64,000 nucleotides of DNA, from the NCBI GenBank assembly GCA_038380795.1, contig CM076264.1, forward strand, positions 13,142,001 to 13,206,000, written 5' to 3'. A model generated the notes under the pieces. That model searched no databases. It saw only the letters and a program-made list of their open reading frames with translations, and was not told where the DNA came from. Position numbers and translations under genes: made by a program. The stretch comes from Pyrocephalus nanus. Taxonomy: Eukaryota; Chordata; Aves; Passeriformes; Tyrannidae. Shown here one piece after another: positions 26,091 through 38,700 of the stretch. The stretch's first letter is position 1. Each line of letters starts with the position of its first letter.

Positions 26091-26244
26091 GCTGTCAAAT
26101 GATGCAGTAAATTATGAGTGTTATGGTGTAGCAGATATATGTGGGTGGTGACGTTCAACCTCTGAAACCACATCAATAGTTTCAGTCTTTCAAGTTTTAG
26201 ACTTTCAACAGTCATGAAGCCTGTATTTATACACACATACATGT

Positions 26245-26282
26245 GCATATATATATATATATATATGCATCCATCCATCCAT
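26245..26282. repeat. Microsatellite (AT)n followed by (CATC)n
   Basis: A self-complementary GC(AT)nGC block lies at about 26245-26268, followed directly by ATCCATCCATCCAT. A nearby ACACACATACATG stretch suggests that the array once extended further upstream. Confidence 0.9.
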
Positions 26283-27989
26283 TTCTGGTTTAAAAAACTG
26301 CAATAGAGGGCACACTTATTGTGGAAAAACAGGATAATAAAGAAATGCCATTTTTTATTGTGTTACTTGTTCTTAAGAACTGGGCCTACCTTTGTCTCTG
26401 CTCCTGGCTTACTTGCCTCCCTCCCTTCACCCCTGCCCACAGCACTCACAGTTTGAGCAGGAAGGCTACTAGCGATACACAACTACAGCTAATAATGCTG
26501 AGGTTATGTATACAGAGCCCTTCTAAGTCTCCACTGAGCCAGCTGAGGAGTTCTCAGCTCCTCATCACTGCCCCCTGAAGAAGTCTAATTAGACCCTAAG
26601 ATCAGCTAGCAGAGATGCTCATCTGAACCCTCTAGCCTGTGCCCCTCGATGTGAGATGGATTAATTTAAAAGTAGGTCTTTTCCATCTCCCTCAGACCTA
26701 TGAATGATAAACAGAATAGGCAACAGATAAGGAACAACTTTAAACACTGTAGAAACATAAACAACATTTTAACTGGAAGCTGAGTGATTTTTTTTTTTTT
26801 TAAAGTGCAAACAGTCCAATGGAGGCATCCTATACCAAAAATTCCAACACAGAATTCTTGCAAAAAGCATTGCCAAGGAATCTCCCCTTGATTATTCACT
26901 GAACCCTACTAACTAGACAGCAGTTGAGGGGGAATCCATTGGGACACTCACAAAATAAGCCCTTGTACAGATTTGTGTCAGCCTTGCATCTCAGAAAACA
27001 GAGTAGTCTAAGAAACAGCAGCACACTGTCAACCCGATGGCAGGCCAAGCAATTCAGCTCCTGACAGGTTAAAAAAGTGCTCATTGTCTGAGCAGCAAGT
27101 CAATACAAGCCAGGAAAAACTTTCAGAGATTAGACCAGTGGCTAAACTTCAAGGAACAGAGGAAGTTCTGCTGAGGAATCCACAGCTTTTTTTCTTCTTT
27201 TCTCCTTCCTGCCAGTGAAAAGAAGGTTGGAGCTGCTGTGCAGGCTGGCAGGGAAGGCAAAAAGATGAAGGAAGCCTCCCTTTAGCTCCTTTTTATCCAA
27301 AATTATAATATGTTCTCTCACTCAGTTTCCTTGAATATTGCAGAATGGTATGGAATTACCCTAAAGTCAAATGTTTTCCCTTTGTCTTCTGTACAGAGGT
27401 AAAGGGTTTAACTCTTTCAAGAACCACTAACTGCAGGATCATCCCTAGGAATAAGTCCTGAAGGGTACTTGCAGAAAGAATGCTAAGCTTTAAATCACCC
27501 TATATTTGGGAATCCTAATTTCAAATTATAATTACAATAAAGATAAAAGGATTACATTCACAATTTTCATTAGTGTCTCTCCAAGCTTAAAAAAATATTT
27601 TGTATTTCTGTTGTTCAGTGAATGAACACTTAGATTCTGCATGTCCCACCAAAGAGATATCCATCAGTGAGATAAATTACAAGTGACTGAGTTCTGTTAA
27701 AAGGCCTTAAGCTGTAAAATGCTGTTAAATTATATAAAACATTTTCAATGCATAGGCTATTGTTTACACAACAAAATGTTACAGACTTGTGGGTTTGTTT
27801 TGGGCCAATTTTTTATTACCCCTCCCCCCAATTGCTATAAGTTGAGAGAAGGTTTCCGCAGACAAAAGAGATCTGATGTGAGGAGAATAATATTAGGATT
27901 TGTTACTAGAAAGATAAGAACTAAAGAACTATATCTACAACAGTTCTAACCAGGCAAAACTGCTACGTATTTACAGAAGTACCCCTCCC
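26283..27989. other. Unique noncoding sequence
   Basis: No gene or repeat is recognised. It contains a 14-nt T run (26788-26801). Frames up to 85 codons (26321-26578) show no domain pattern. Confidence 0.5.
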
Positions 27990-29518
27990 CCCTTGTATCA
28001 GTTTAGCAGTCTCTTTTCCACTTCCAGAGCTACAGGTCTTCTAAATAATTTTGCAGTACTTGAATGTTCCTCTTCTATTACCTCTAGGACGACAGCTCCG
28101 ATTCGTCTGGAACTGTTTCTCTCTCTCTCTCTTCTGTGTCAACCTCAGGGCTGGGCCTATCCCTTCCTGGGCTAAGACCGGAGGCTTAGCCTTGTGGGAT
28201 CCTCCATGGACTGCAAGGGGATACTTGCCTTACCATGGTCTTCTGATGCCTCGGAGTTTTGATTTTTTAATTTTGTAGAAGTAGTTATATAGTAAATGTA
28301 GATTTTAAAGTAGCAGCATATTATCCCTTACCCTTCAACACAGCAATTACACATAGAAAACCCTGTTACCCATTCCCATATCAATTCCCCTAAATTCTAT
28401 TAACCTGTTTAGTCTCATTTTCAAGACAGAATTGTAGAAAACACCCTAAAATCTGCACAAGAAGATATAGCCGTAGACGCAACAACCTTGAGGCCTAGAG
28501 CTCTGGATGGCCTCCAAGAACAGCACGTGCTCTGAAGAAGATGAAGATGAGGGGGTCCCAAAATGCCCCCAGAATCAATTCCTCCACAATTATTTTCCTC
28601 CACAGCCTTTTAGGCAACACTTCACCACACAGTCACAGGGAATAATGGCTTTTGAGTCTACTCCTGTTTCTTGTGGGGTCCCTCCTCATGAGAGACAGTC
28701 TTTGATGGACCTCTCTAGCATGAATCTACCTTTCGGGCAATAGTTCTTCCATTCTCTGCTGTCCCTTAGGGTCACAAATTCAGCTGCATCAGCATGGATC
28801 CCTCACTGAGATCACAAGTCCTACCCTGGACGACCTGCTCCAGCATAAGTCTCTCTCTCTCCACGGGCCACAGGTCTCCAGTAAGACTCTGTTTTATCTT
28901 AGGCATTCCACAGGGTCAAATCTTTTTCATGCACTCCTCTGCTCCAGCATGGCCTCCTCTATGAGCTGCAGAGGGTGAGCTGCAGAGGGTGTCTTCACTC
29001 AATAATCTTCCACAGTTGGCAGGGGTTTTTAGTTTTCAGTCTTTTCCCTGCTGAAGGGAGAAAGACTGAGGAGAGAAGGAGGCCTCCCCTCCTCTCAGGC
29101 CTCTCTTCTCTCTCCTCCAACTGCCAGCTTTGACCTTGGAAGCTGCGTTATCTCTCTGCCTGAAATTCCTTCTGCAGCATGTCTTGTCCAGGCAGTCTTT
29201 CTTTAGAGTTTTTCCTCCACTCTGCTACATATCTCGGCCAGGGGGACATCAGTGCCACACCTGTCCCTGGCCTAGGGCCAGGGGAGGAGGGAGGCTAACC
29301 CCTACGTGGGGCCTGTCACCTCCCCTTACATGGCTCCTAATTTCTTCTGCGCAACAAACCTTTGCTTCTGTTTTCTTAAATATGTAATTGGCAGAGGTGT
29401 TACTAAAACTTTTGATTGGCTTTGCTCTGGAAATCCACCTGGAAAAAACTATTTTCAGCCCCAGGGGGGCTGGTCAGCAAACCCACAACAAGACTTTTTT
29501 AGAACCAACATCCAACAG
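27990..29518 (-). mobile_element. ERVL-type LTR-like element (LTR plus possible leader/internal piece)
   Basis: On the minus strand the element appears to begin TGTTGGATGTTGG at 29518. It has a CCAATCA-type box, a TATTTAAG TATA-like motif (plus 29374-29381), and then a GC-richer transcribed part with repeated 'CTGCAG-TCCATGGAGGATCC / GACCATGGTAAGGCAAG' type units (for example plus 28201-28248 and 28660-28990). This matches my recollection of a common avian ERVL-class LTR containing repeated 'ctgcagcccatggagg' and 'accatggtgaagcagg' blocks. No gag or pol frame is visible. A local duplication, GAGCTGCAGAGGGT twice, lies near 28968-28995. The low-coordinate edge is uncertain and no target-site duplication was found. 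A different low-copy repeat family is possible. Confidence 0.5.
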
Positions 29519-29589
29519 TTAAAAATTGTAAAAAATTCCTTCATTAATATAGGGTTCAGATAGCAAGTCTGACCATCACTTTTTGCATC

Positions 29590-31450
29590 CACTTGCCCTG
29601 GAAGAAGCAATAGTATTTCTATTAAAAATTATTATTGAAAACGTTCAGAAGTTTTACTACTCACTCTATGCTTCAACTGAATTTTTATCATACTTGAGGA
29701 CATGTACATTTGGAGTGGGTCTAAATGTGGCAGAACTAAGAGTAAACAAAACTAATCCATGTGTCATTGAATAATGATATACAGGAAACAAAGATAAGCA
29801 GATAAATAAATCATTGGATTTCTTCCTGGAGTCTCAAAGACTGCACACTCTAGGAAAACTTCTGTTGCTTTTTAATTGTTGGACAACCCCAGGTATGGAA
29901 AAGTGCTAAATTCATGTCCCTGTCCAGATCATCCACATCTTTTTAGATTCATGAAGAGTTCCTTAGCAATACCAGAAGAGAGAGATAAGTTCTTTGCCTA
30001 AAACATATTCAGGACCACTATAGAAAGTGCTTAAAAAATGACAAGTTTCTCTTCCCTACTCTTCCAAATTTTATGGCTATTCTCTGCCTCTCTCTAAGCT
30101 CCACTGGGGCATTGCTATCTGCTGCCATACATTTGCCAAATTGAAAGGAATATACAACCATACTTGTATACACTGAATTAAACAACTGGCATAGTAAAGA
30201 ACTTGCAACCTGGCAATTGGACTGAACAGGGTGGCTAACAGCAGGGGATATGTATCAGAAACCCTATATCAACCTAAAATGGTGCCTCCAAAATGCTTTG
30301 CACAAAACCAGGTAAAGGTATAATACCATTATCAATAAAAAGTGAAGTAGAATCTAGGCACTCTGAAACCTGATAAAGTCTCAGTAAATGTAAGGACTAT
30401 CATTCTGAAACTTAGTAAAATGTGGTCTTAAAAATATTTACTAAATGACTAACCACGAGACTAAACAAAAGCATTACCACCATTGTAAATCAAGATCAAG
30501 GCAGTTTCATGCCAGGCAGGGAGGCAGCTGATAATTTAAGAAGAGTGCTACAGATATTATGAGAGGTGAGAGATGATGACGATCCCATTGCTGCTTTTTC
30601 TTGGGATACAGAAAATGTATTTAATATGGTAGGATCAAATACTGATATCTACAATATGCCTCTTGCAAGTTTTGTTTTGGATTAAACCTCAGAAACCTAA
30701 TTAAAAAAATTTACTTTCACCCATTAGCCTTAATCCTTATGAATGGCTTACTGTCTTCTCCGGTTATTTTACCAAGAGGCACTTGAAAATGATGTCCTCT
30801 CTCTCCTGTCCTACTTTGTACTTGACCTTGAACCTTTGTCTCCTGCATTTTTATTCTGAAAAAGTATTTGACATCCAGAAACTATTAGTATGAATAGGTG
30901 AAATCCAAACAGTTATTAAAAGGCATTTTTAAAGAACAACAAAGACTTTCAATGCACCAGATAATACCTAAAATACCAGAATATCTAAAATTTTGTCTAT
31001 TGCCTAATTCCCACTGAGATCAACTCATGTTATGAAGTTTGCTTGCTTTGCGATTTTTTTTAAAAAGCAGTATATTCCCAAAATTTAAGAAACTTCTCTA
31101 AGTAAGTATCAGGCCTCTTATAATTTAATAGTTCAAAGAAACAAAGCTCTGCCAACTGTAGAATGAAGTTCCTAGTTCTAAGCACTTATTTTTTAATCCT
31201 TGATCATTTTTCCGAAGTGTAAAATGCTTCCAAGTAAATTTGGAGCTCAAGCAAAAGTAAGAGAGACATACAGTGAATGATTAAAGCACAGAAAATAATT
31301 TAATAGGTTTCAAAACTAAGATAGTCTGAACTGTAGCCTTTCAAAAAGACTTGCTAACATTACCAAGCTTATATAGAGACAGTTAAAGTTCCTCTCCATT
31401 TGCAAGCAATACACAGTTCCATCCAGTTGGTCTAAAGAAACAAGATATAC
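29590..31450 (+). mobile_element. Ancient LINE-1 (L1-clade) relic
   Basis: About 1.9 kb in which conceptual translation, shifting between frames, gives the blocks of the L1 ORF2 reverse transcriptase in the right order and at roughly the right spacing; details are in the pseudogene entry. It is riddled with stops and frameshifts, much older than the CR1 copies here. Its 5' part directly abuts the minus-strand ERVL-type block ending at 29518. The 3' limit is uncertain: weak thumb-domain resemblance (LPSLYRDS, then VPLHLQAIHSSIQL) continues to about 31440 and may go further. Confidence 0.72.
29600..31440 (+). pseudogene. Decayed L1 ORF2 reverse transcriptase
   Basis: Readable blocks include FYYSLYAS (29652-29675; L1 'F..FY..LYSS'), EISSLPK...GP (29982-30017; L1 'EI..AI..LP.GKSPGPDG'), LKPDK upstream of a 'YRPISLL'-like stretch (about 30365-30410), RLNKSITTIV then NQDQGSFMPGREAADNLRR (30458-30544; the L1 'RLN..LP.II..DQ.GFI.GRQA.DNIRR' block), DTENVFN at the motif A position 'DAEKAFD' (30605-30625), FGL...LIKKIY, NGLLSSPVILPRGT (30742-30783) and, after T*K* where TRQG is expected, CPLSPVLL (motif B, 30793-30816). 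Later comes SGLL*FNSSKK (31109-31141) for the 'SGYKIN..KS' block. The catalytic YADD block was not recognised. The 'DQ.GF..GR.A.DN.RR' and 'NG..S..F.L.RGTRQGCPLSP' wording separates it from CR1. It is nonfunctional. Confidence 0.72.
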
Positions 31451-32491
31451 TAATAGGAGAAGAAGTTCATACCCCTGGGAAATATACAAACTGTTGTTTC
31501 TGTAACTGAATTACCCAAGTTCCTACTTAACCATGAAAGAAAACACCCATATTTAAAATCACCCATCTTTATGTTTCCAATTAAATTCTTAGTTGCACAG
31601 TTACACACATAAAAAGGAGAAGGAGAAGAGGCTTCAGGTTGTATGATATACCTCCATCTAGGGTTACCCATAGATTTTACTAAGGGAGGGTTATAAGTCT
31701 TCTCTCAATGCAAATTCTACTCATTCTACAGAACAAAAAATTAAAGGCTTTGTCATGCCACTGTAATGCTATTTCAAAAGACAATCTTCATTCCATTACA
31801 AATCTCACCATATACTAGTGAAAGGGCTTTCCTGACAACATAATTTTGCCTACTTGCAGCAAAAAATTTTAGATTATAAAGTATTTTTCAGTGTTATTTT
31901 ATTTTTAGGTTTTTTTTAGCAGCAACATTCAGGTTGCTTTTTGTCAAAGCTCTTGGCAAGCTTTCAAAATCTACAGAGCGAGTACATACTAAATCTCACC
32001 TATGAACAAGCAAAAGATGCAGCTCACTGGGCTTTATGACTCACTCAACGGATCTGTGCATGTCAGAGACTGTCAGCAACTTTGGAAATATCAGTAATCC
32101 ATATACAGTAAGTAGCATTTCCAGCTTTTAAGGAAAACAAGACTCACTCTTTGGTAAAACTGAGAAAACTAGATGTTGTTGAAAGAAATGTCCTTGAAAA
32201 AATTTTAAAACCCAGAGGAAGCTAAATAAAAACTAACCAAAAATATTATTGCTTCATACTCTCTTCATTATGAATAGCTTTCAAACCTTTTCACCATGCT
32301 GGAAAGACCAGCTTTGCCAGGGTGTGCCTTTGCCCATCAACCACCAGGTTAGGAAGATGCATATTGTTCACTTGTATTTCTTTCTGCCATTTTTCAATTT
32401 TTAGACCTCTACCTGCTTGATTTATTTTTCTCTCTGTGCTAGAAAAAACACCCAGCTAAAAAAAAAATACAAATAAGCCTCCAGCTAAAAG
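31451..32491. other. Unique noncoding sequence, possibly the 3' remainder of the L1 relic
   Basis: No clear gene. The first 200-300 bp may still be decayed L1, but the resemblance is too weak to annotate. Confidence 0.35.
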
Positions 32492-32662
32492 CCACAGAAT
32501 TCCTGAGGTTGGAAGGGATCTCTGGAGAACTTCCTGCTTGAGCAGGATCACCTAGAGCAGGTTGCCCAGGACCTTGCCTAGAGGGGTTTTTAAGTATCTC
32601 CAAGGGTAGAGACTCCACAACATCTCTGAGCAACCTATGCCAGTGTTTGAGCATCCCTCATT
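32492..32662 (-). mobile_element. CR1 LINE 3'-end fragment
   Basis: CACAGAATTCCTGAGGTTGGAAGGGATCTCTGGAGA, AGAGCAGGTTGCCCAGGACC and GGTAGAGACTCCACAACATCTCTGAGCAACCTATGCCAGTG form a CR1 3' end in reverse complement, so the element points to the minus strand. It is a short, 5'-truncated, older copy. An A-rich tract abuts its inner (5') end. Confidence 0.88.
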
Positions 32663-32663
32663 T

Positions 32664-32757
32664 AAAAAAAAAAAAAATAGCAAGCACAAAAACACCCAAC
32701 CTGCTCAATCCCAAACAATTAAATCCCCCAAAACAAACAAATAAACAAAAAAATCAT
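32664..32757. repeat. A/C-rich low-complexity tract
   Basis: It starts with a 14-nt A run (32664-32677) and continues in AAACAAACAAATAAACAAA units. It directly abuts the CR1 fragment. Confidence 0.75.
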
Positions 32758-35700
32758 ACCACTATTTCAAAAGCCAGATGAAATATTATAATCTTTCTTC
32801 CGCTCAAAAAAAGGAGTTAATTTACAAACTCTGAGTGACTAGGCCTATGCAAATCTGAGTACCTGGGTATCTGTATATATGCAAGTCTCTTCTACATTTA
32901 TTAAAGTATTTCAATAGGAAACGGTCCATTCAGATAAAATAATTTATCCCCAATGCTGTCCTAGGGCAGGACAAAAACAAGACAAAAATGTATATCAGTA
33001 GACATTTCAACATGTCTAAAAGCATGTTGAAAACAGCTGCACACCATATTTTATTGAGACCAGAAATTGTAAAGTCTGCCCAGATGAAATATATTTAGTT
33101 TAATGACTTTTTCTATTCAATATATAAACCTGTATTACCATACACATTAACTTTCAAATATTAATATTATGATTGGGAACAGAGATTATTTGATACCATA
33201 TCAAGTGCAATGCATACAATACTGTATCTAGAAACTGAATTGATATGTTGCATTTTGAAGAAAAGGATGGGCAGAACCATGGTTTATGCTTGACATTTCA
33301 CTTCAGCATAGGAAAATAACAGATTTCAACCAAGAAAAATTGGTGAAATCCTGCTCTCAGAAAATATGCTATTGTTTTCTCAGGTTTTTAGACAGAGTAA
33401 GAGAAAATGTCATTTTAAAGTCTCAGCTGATAGTTTGCCATCAATGTTTTAAACCCAAGGTTCATGTTTATTGAGCACAACAGCAATTTCTCTCTTCATT
33501 AAAATCTTTACTGCTTTGGTAGTTCTCCTCCTCCACCTCCCTTAAGGCCTTGAAATATGTGACTTTCCTGTGCTTTGAACAGCTTTGCATTTTAAGATCT
33601 GAGAAAGATCACATTTCCTCAGTAGTGTCATTTCAGGGAGCTTGGCTGGAGGCTTTTCAAAAGAGTAAGGAAGGCACTCAATTCCCACTGAATTTCTGTG
33701 ACACATATTCCTAGGAAAACCTCACTTTTCCCCTGTACTTTCTAGCAATGACTATTTTATATACTCTGATTCTCTTCTTTACTTCTTGTGGCAGATAGCC
33801 CTCATTGTTTGAACACCCACACTGATTTTCTGTGACTGTGTCTAAAGGTTATAATAAATTTCACCTGTTCAAATCCAATTCTCTGACATTCATTGTTGCC
33901 AAGAACTTCAAATCTCTTTGCAGCCAGTAATAATACTAGTGTCAGCTGCCAGGTCCCTTCTTTTGTGAGCTTTTGCCCATTTCAACTAATGGTGTCTTAT
34001 TTGTTTTATGATTGCTTCATAGAAGAGCAGCTACTAGAAGAAACACATCCTCTTGGCTATGTAAGTCATACACCAATCTGGAGGACACCTGTTTTTTAGT
34101 ACTTGCTGCCAGACCTATTTGAAAAGTCAAATCTCCACTAAGCACATCAAACACTCTGGTCTCACTAGATCAGAAACACTGTGAGTTGTTTAAGAATGCA
34201 GCTTGACATTATACATAATCTGGTCTAGCTGCAGGTGGCTGCCAAAAGGGGAAATCCTGCTCCCCCTACCCCCCAGCCCGTGAGCTGAATGCTCTCTCCC
34301 TCTCCTCACTTCCACTTGGATGCAAAAATCTAGAGGTCCCTGGCTGAATCAGCTGCTCTATTGGAGAAATCATGTCTTGCCCCATCGAGAAATGAGGGAT
34401 GCTTGCTGAACTGACACCCTGGCAGCAGCACGACGTGCTAGACCTAATGGAAGGGAGAACATACTCCTAGACAGTGAAAGGAAGATATTAAAAAAACCAG
34501 AGATGAAGTGAGATAAAACCACATGCAGCAAGTACATGGGCCACAGGTGAGATGATGAGTCAAGATATAGAGCTGAAGACAAATCTGAGAATTGGCTGAT
34601 CATGCAATTTCTTGTGAAATATTTTGGCAAAGAAAGATGGTATTGATTAGAAAGATTAATGCAATAGGGAATGTTCTGAGCTTCGAACCTCTATCCAACT
34701 GCAGTTTTTTAGATAATCACGACATTCTCAGAACACTTTTTTTCACAATCTACTTTTCACAAGCAGTTTTACTCTCATGTATTGCAGAATACAGTCTCAA
34801 AAGGGCAGACAGGGGAAATGAAGTGATCATCCTGTTCTGAGACTGTATAATACACTTGGCAAATTGGCCTAGGGAAGAGAAATGTCTAAATTAAAAAAAA
34901 AAAAAATTAAGACGATGAACAGAAAATGTATTAAAAAAGCAAAGCAAAAAAGAAGGAGTAAGCTATGTGTGGAAATTATAGTGATAGGGTCTGCATCTAG
35001 CATTTGCCAATATTAACAATTGTTTCTAAATTTGGAAACAACTATATTCTAAACTAGGTGGAAAATCCATAAAACAGTTTTCATAGTGACTTTCATTAGA
35101 GGATCTGAAATTGTCTGGCAAGTAGTAATGAATTAAGATCCACAGACCACTTGTCTGTTTACGGACTATTCATACACGTGATTCTATGAGAAGAAATTAA
35201 ATAACATTAAATAATACTAAATAAAGCACCTGACATACCCAAGAATATTCTATTAGAATATTCTACTATTCTCTATTAGAGAACCAAAAATAAAATCCAA
35301 ACCACTTGCCTCCTGAAGACCCATATAAATCTAAGCAATTGTATGATACACAATAACGTCCACATGATTAAATATGTCAGCATATTGATTGGCAAAGGGT
35401 GAAATTCCCAGTTGTTTAAAAGATATTCTACTGGACAATGACATTACTGACTTACACATTACTTATTATTAACTATAGTTTGGTCCAAGAAGATACATAT
35501 AATAATCTGTGCTACACCAAACACGTTCAACTACTGTATGATATTATTAGAGCAGCTCCCTGGATAAGGAAAGTAAGCCTCAAGGATGAAGAAACAGGCT
35601 AGAGCCTGACTTTGGCTCTGTTACCGTAATAATTTAACCATAATAGCTGCTCTAAGACTGTATCAGAAATTCCAACAAGCAAAGGCATCTTAGCTTAGCT

Positions 35701-38700
35701 TTCAGTGACACGGAAGTCAAAGACAATGTTCCCATAAAATAACAGATCAAAATCTTCCAGATCTTATGACTAGCTAACAGAGAATCATGAGAAAACCCTG
35801 CCCTTTGACTCAGGAGCAAAACCAAGCTGTATGGGAAATGATGCTGATAGAATGGGAACCAAAGGGGAACAAACTGAGGAAGCATGTTTTGATTTTCTTT
35901 ATTCTAAGTGATAGATATCACTGTACAATCAGCAAAAGCAAACTGAGGATTTCATGAGACTAGCAGTAAGGGTTGGCAGGTAGTTAAATGGACCACCAAG
36001 CTACAGTCAAGAGAGACTATAGACTACATGATGTGACATGAAAAAGCCAATAGCTGATTAAAGGGACCAGATCTCTTTGTCTTACCTTATGAACTCTGTA
36101 TGCAGTGAACATGCACACCCATCCTATACCCTCCATGAGCAAGCACTGGGGGATTATAGTTCCAACATAGCCTTGACAAAAATAAAATAACAGTTGATAA
36201 GATTTCAGTATAATGTGTATCCCAAATGAGGACTTATGCAACCCCCAAGTGGCATCTGGTAGCAATACTGTACTATAGCAAATAAAATAACAGTAATAAT
36301 AATTTACATTGCTCTATACTCCCCTTTAAGGCATCTGAAACTGGCTACTGTCAGAGAACAGATGTAGGACTAAATGGCATATGTACAATATAGATGAAAA
36401 ACCTGATTCCCAGCTGTTACATTTACATTAGGAGGAAAATAATAAAAAAAAGAAAGCCAACAAAAAAGAAATGAGGAAAACCAGCTGTAATATGTGGGTA
36501 TAGGCAAACCCCAGTAATTATGCTAGGACCTCATTATCAAAAGCCCAAATTGCATGGAACAGTGAAGTTAAGCCCATAGATCACAGAACATAATTGCCTA
36601 CAACTTTGCTGAGTTGGTCTTTATCTTGACTTAGGTGAGAATATCCCAAGAGCTACTCTAGCTTTTACCAGCTGTCAATCACTACTAAGAATTTCAGAAA
36701 TTCAAATAACTTCTGCCTACACACTTTAGTCACAGAAGGCAGGTGCTGTCATGATAATCTGGAATATATTATCTTCAGAAAGAAGATCCTTCCTAAGGAA
36801 GGATCTAAGGCTACTGAATGTGTAGCCACTTTATGTCCCCAAAGCAGTTCTTAGTGACACAAGTCACTATGTGACTTCTCAGGGAAAAAGAAACCTCCTG
36901 AAGAGAAAGTTGAGGCTTTCAATCAAGAAAGCCGGAGTCAAGTTTACAACTTGCAATACAGAACTCCTGGAATACTAATACAGTCCTCGTAAGTCAAAAA
37001 AAACCAAAGAGGCTGTCTTCACAGGAGAGAGAAAAACATCCCATGTCTGTACCACTTGATTTATCCTTGCAAAGGAAAGTTGAGAGGGTTATATGTGTAA
37101 ACAGGGGGTTGAGCTGATGTGTTGCCTTTCTCCTCTTCCATTCTGGGAAATGACTGTGGGTGATCCCTCTTCTTTCTTTACCTCCCACTGTCTCTTCCTC
37201 CTCCACCAGAAAAAGAAATCTTAAAAAAAAAAAAAACACAACTGTTCGCCAGTAAGACAGTGTGAATACCAGCTGACACACCTGCACGCCAGACACATAC
37301 AGCTGTCCTCTCCCCTTGCCTCTTGCTGACAAGGCATCTGCGCCACACTCTACACACACCAGTTTGCTCGCTGTAGGTAAGGAGACTTTTAATATTCCCA
37401 CTGCTCTCGTGCAGTTCTTGTACAGTTCTCTTTACCATCCCCCATAGCCTGCAGAGGGGAACTTCTCCACAATGTATAACAGCCCAGCAAACATGCACTG
37501 TATAACCCAAAGCTATGGATTTTCAAATTCTCTTATGGTACAATCACCACATTATTCCAGTGTTGGCTTACAGGGGAGCATGAAGTCAGAGCCCTCCTAA
37601 AAGCAGGAAATACAAACATTTCTAAGGTTAAAACCAGGCCTAATCCTCTACTACAGAAGCCCCTCACTTCACTTACACAAATTGCTCTGCTTAGATAACA
37701 GCAGCACTGCTCATTTCTTCACATTTTTTCTTCCTGGTTGTGCAAGAATCAGGAATCAACTAAGCACAGCAGGAAGTCTTCCACCTTGAAAATTCTAACC
37801 TTATTTCAGACATCCCAGAAAACTGGACAGGAAGGATAAACTTCAAATGTGAGTCAAGCAAAAATTTCAAACCTTAAGATTATGAAATAGAACTGTATGA
37901 ATAACTGCATGAATAACTTCTTTCAGTTCCTGCCTAAAAAGAAAAAAGATTTTAAATAACTGTTTCAGTTTAACAACTTATTTTCAGGAGTTTCACTTGA
38001 CAAGATACAAACAAAGTTTTTGAACTCACTAAAACAAAAGAAGTACTACATATAGACAAGACTGTTTCAAAAGGCAAAGTTGAAATATATTCTTTTCAAA
38101 GTGTAAAAATATCTGGCCTTTTTCAATTAAGTATTTTTTCACCAAATAATTCACCATATTTTACTATGTAAACAATCTTTTCAGTGATGCCCACATTTTA
38201 CTTTTGGCAAAAACAAATGTTGCACAACATTTTTTTCCTAAGAAAATTTATAAGTGAAAATGTCCTGAATTTCAAAACTGCAAAACACTTGCAGTACAGT
38301 TTTGTGGGCTCTCAGCATTTATAGAAACTGGTGCCTGGGTGCAGAAATACAACTTAGGTTCTTACCATTTGTCATCTAGATTTTAAAACTTTGGCTACAA
38401 GACAAAAAACTACAAGACTGCACGACAAAATGCAAAGACATACACATAAAGAAAGCATTGTTATTTGCATAAAATCTGTTAAGTTTTAATTTTTCTCATT
38501 TTCCAAAACTTGGTGACAAAAATGACCACTTTTACCTTGTCAGATATTTGATACTAAAGGGATCTGATACATTTTATACTTGATTTTTTTTTTTTATTTC
38601 TCTTCATGCTTTCAAGAACAAAACTTAAAACACTAGCATCAAATCTTGCATTTAGTTATAGTGGATTGCCTTACAGTTGCTGGAGATGACCAAGATCTAA

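Noticed and set aside
33855..33885. GTTCAAATCC-like word suggesting a tRNA B box
   Set aside because: No matching A box, acceptor stem or cloverleaf could be formed around it.
36296..36395. CTGGCTACTGTCAGAGAACAG...GGACTAAATGG resembling an old amniote LINE 3' end
   Set aside because: Only one short block matches by eye; not enough to annotate as a separate element.
36994..37401. 135-codon minus-strand frame
   Set aside because: It reads through a 14-nt A run giving a poly-Phe stretch; no domain.
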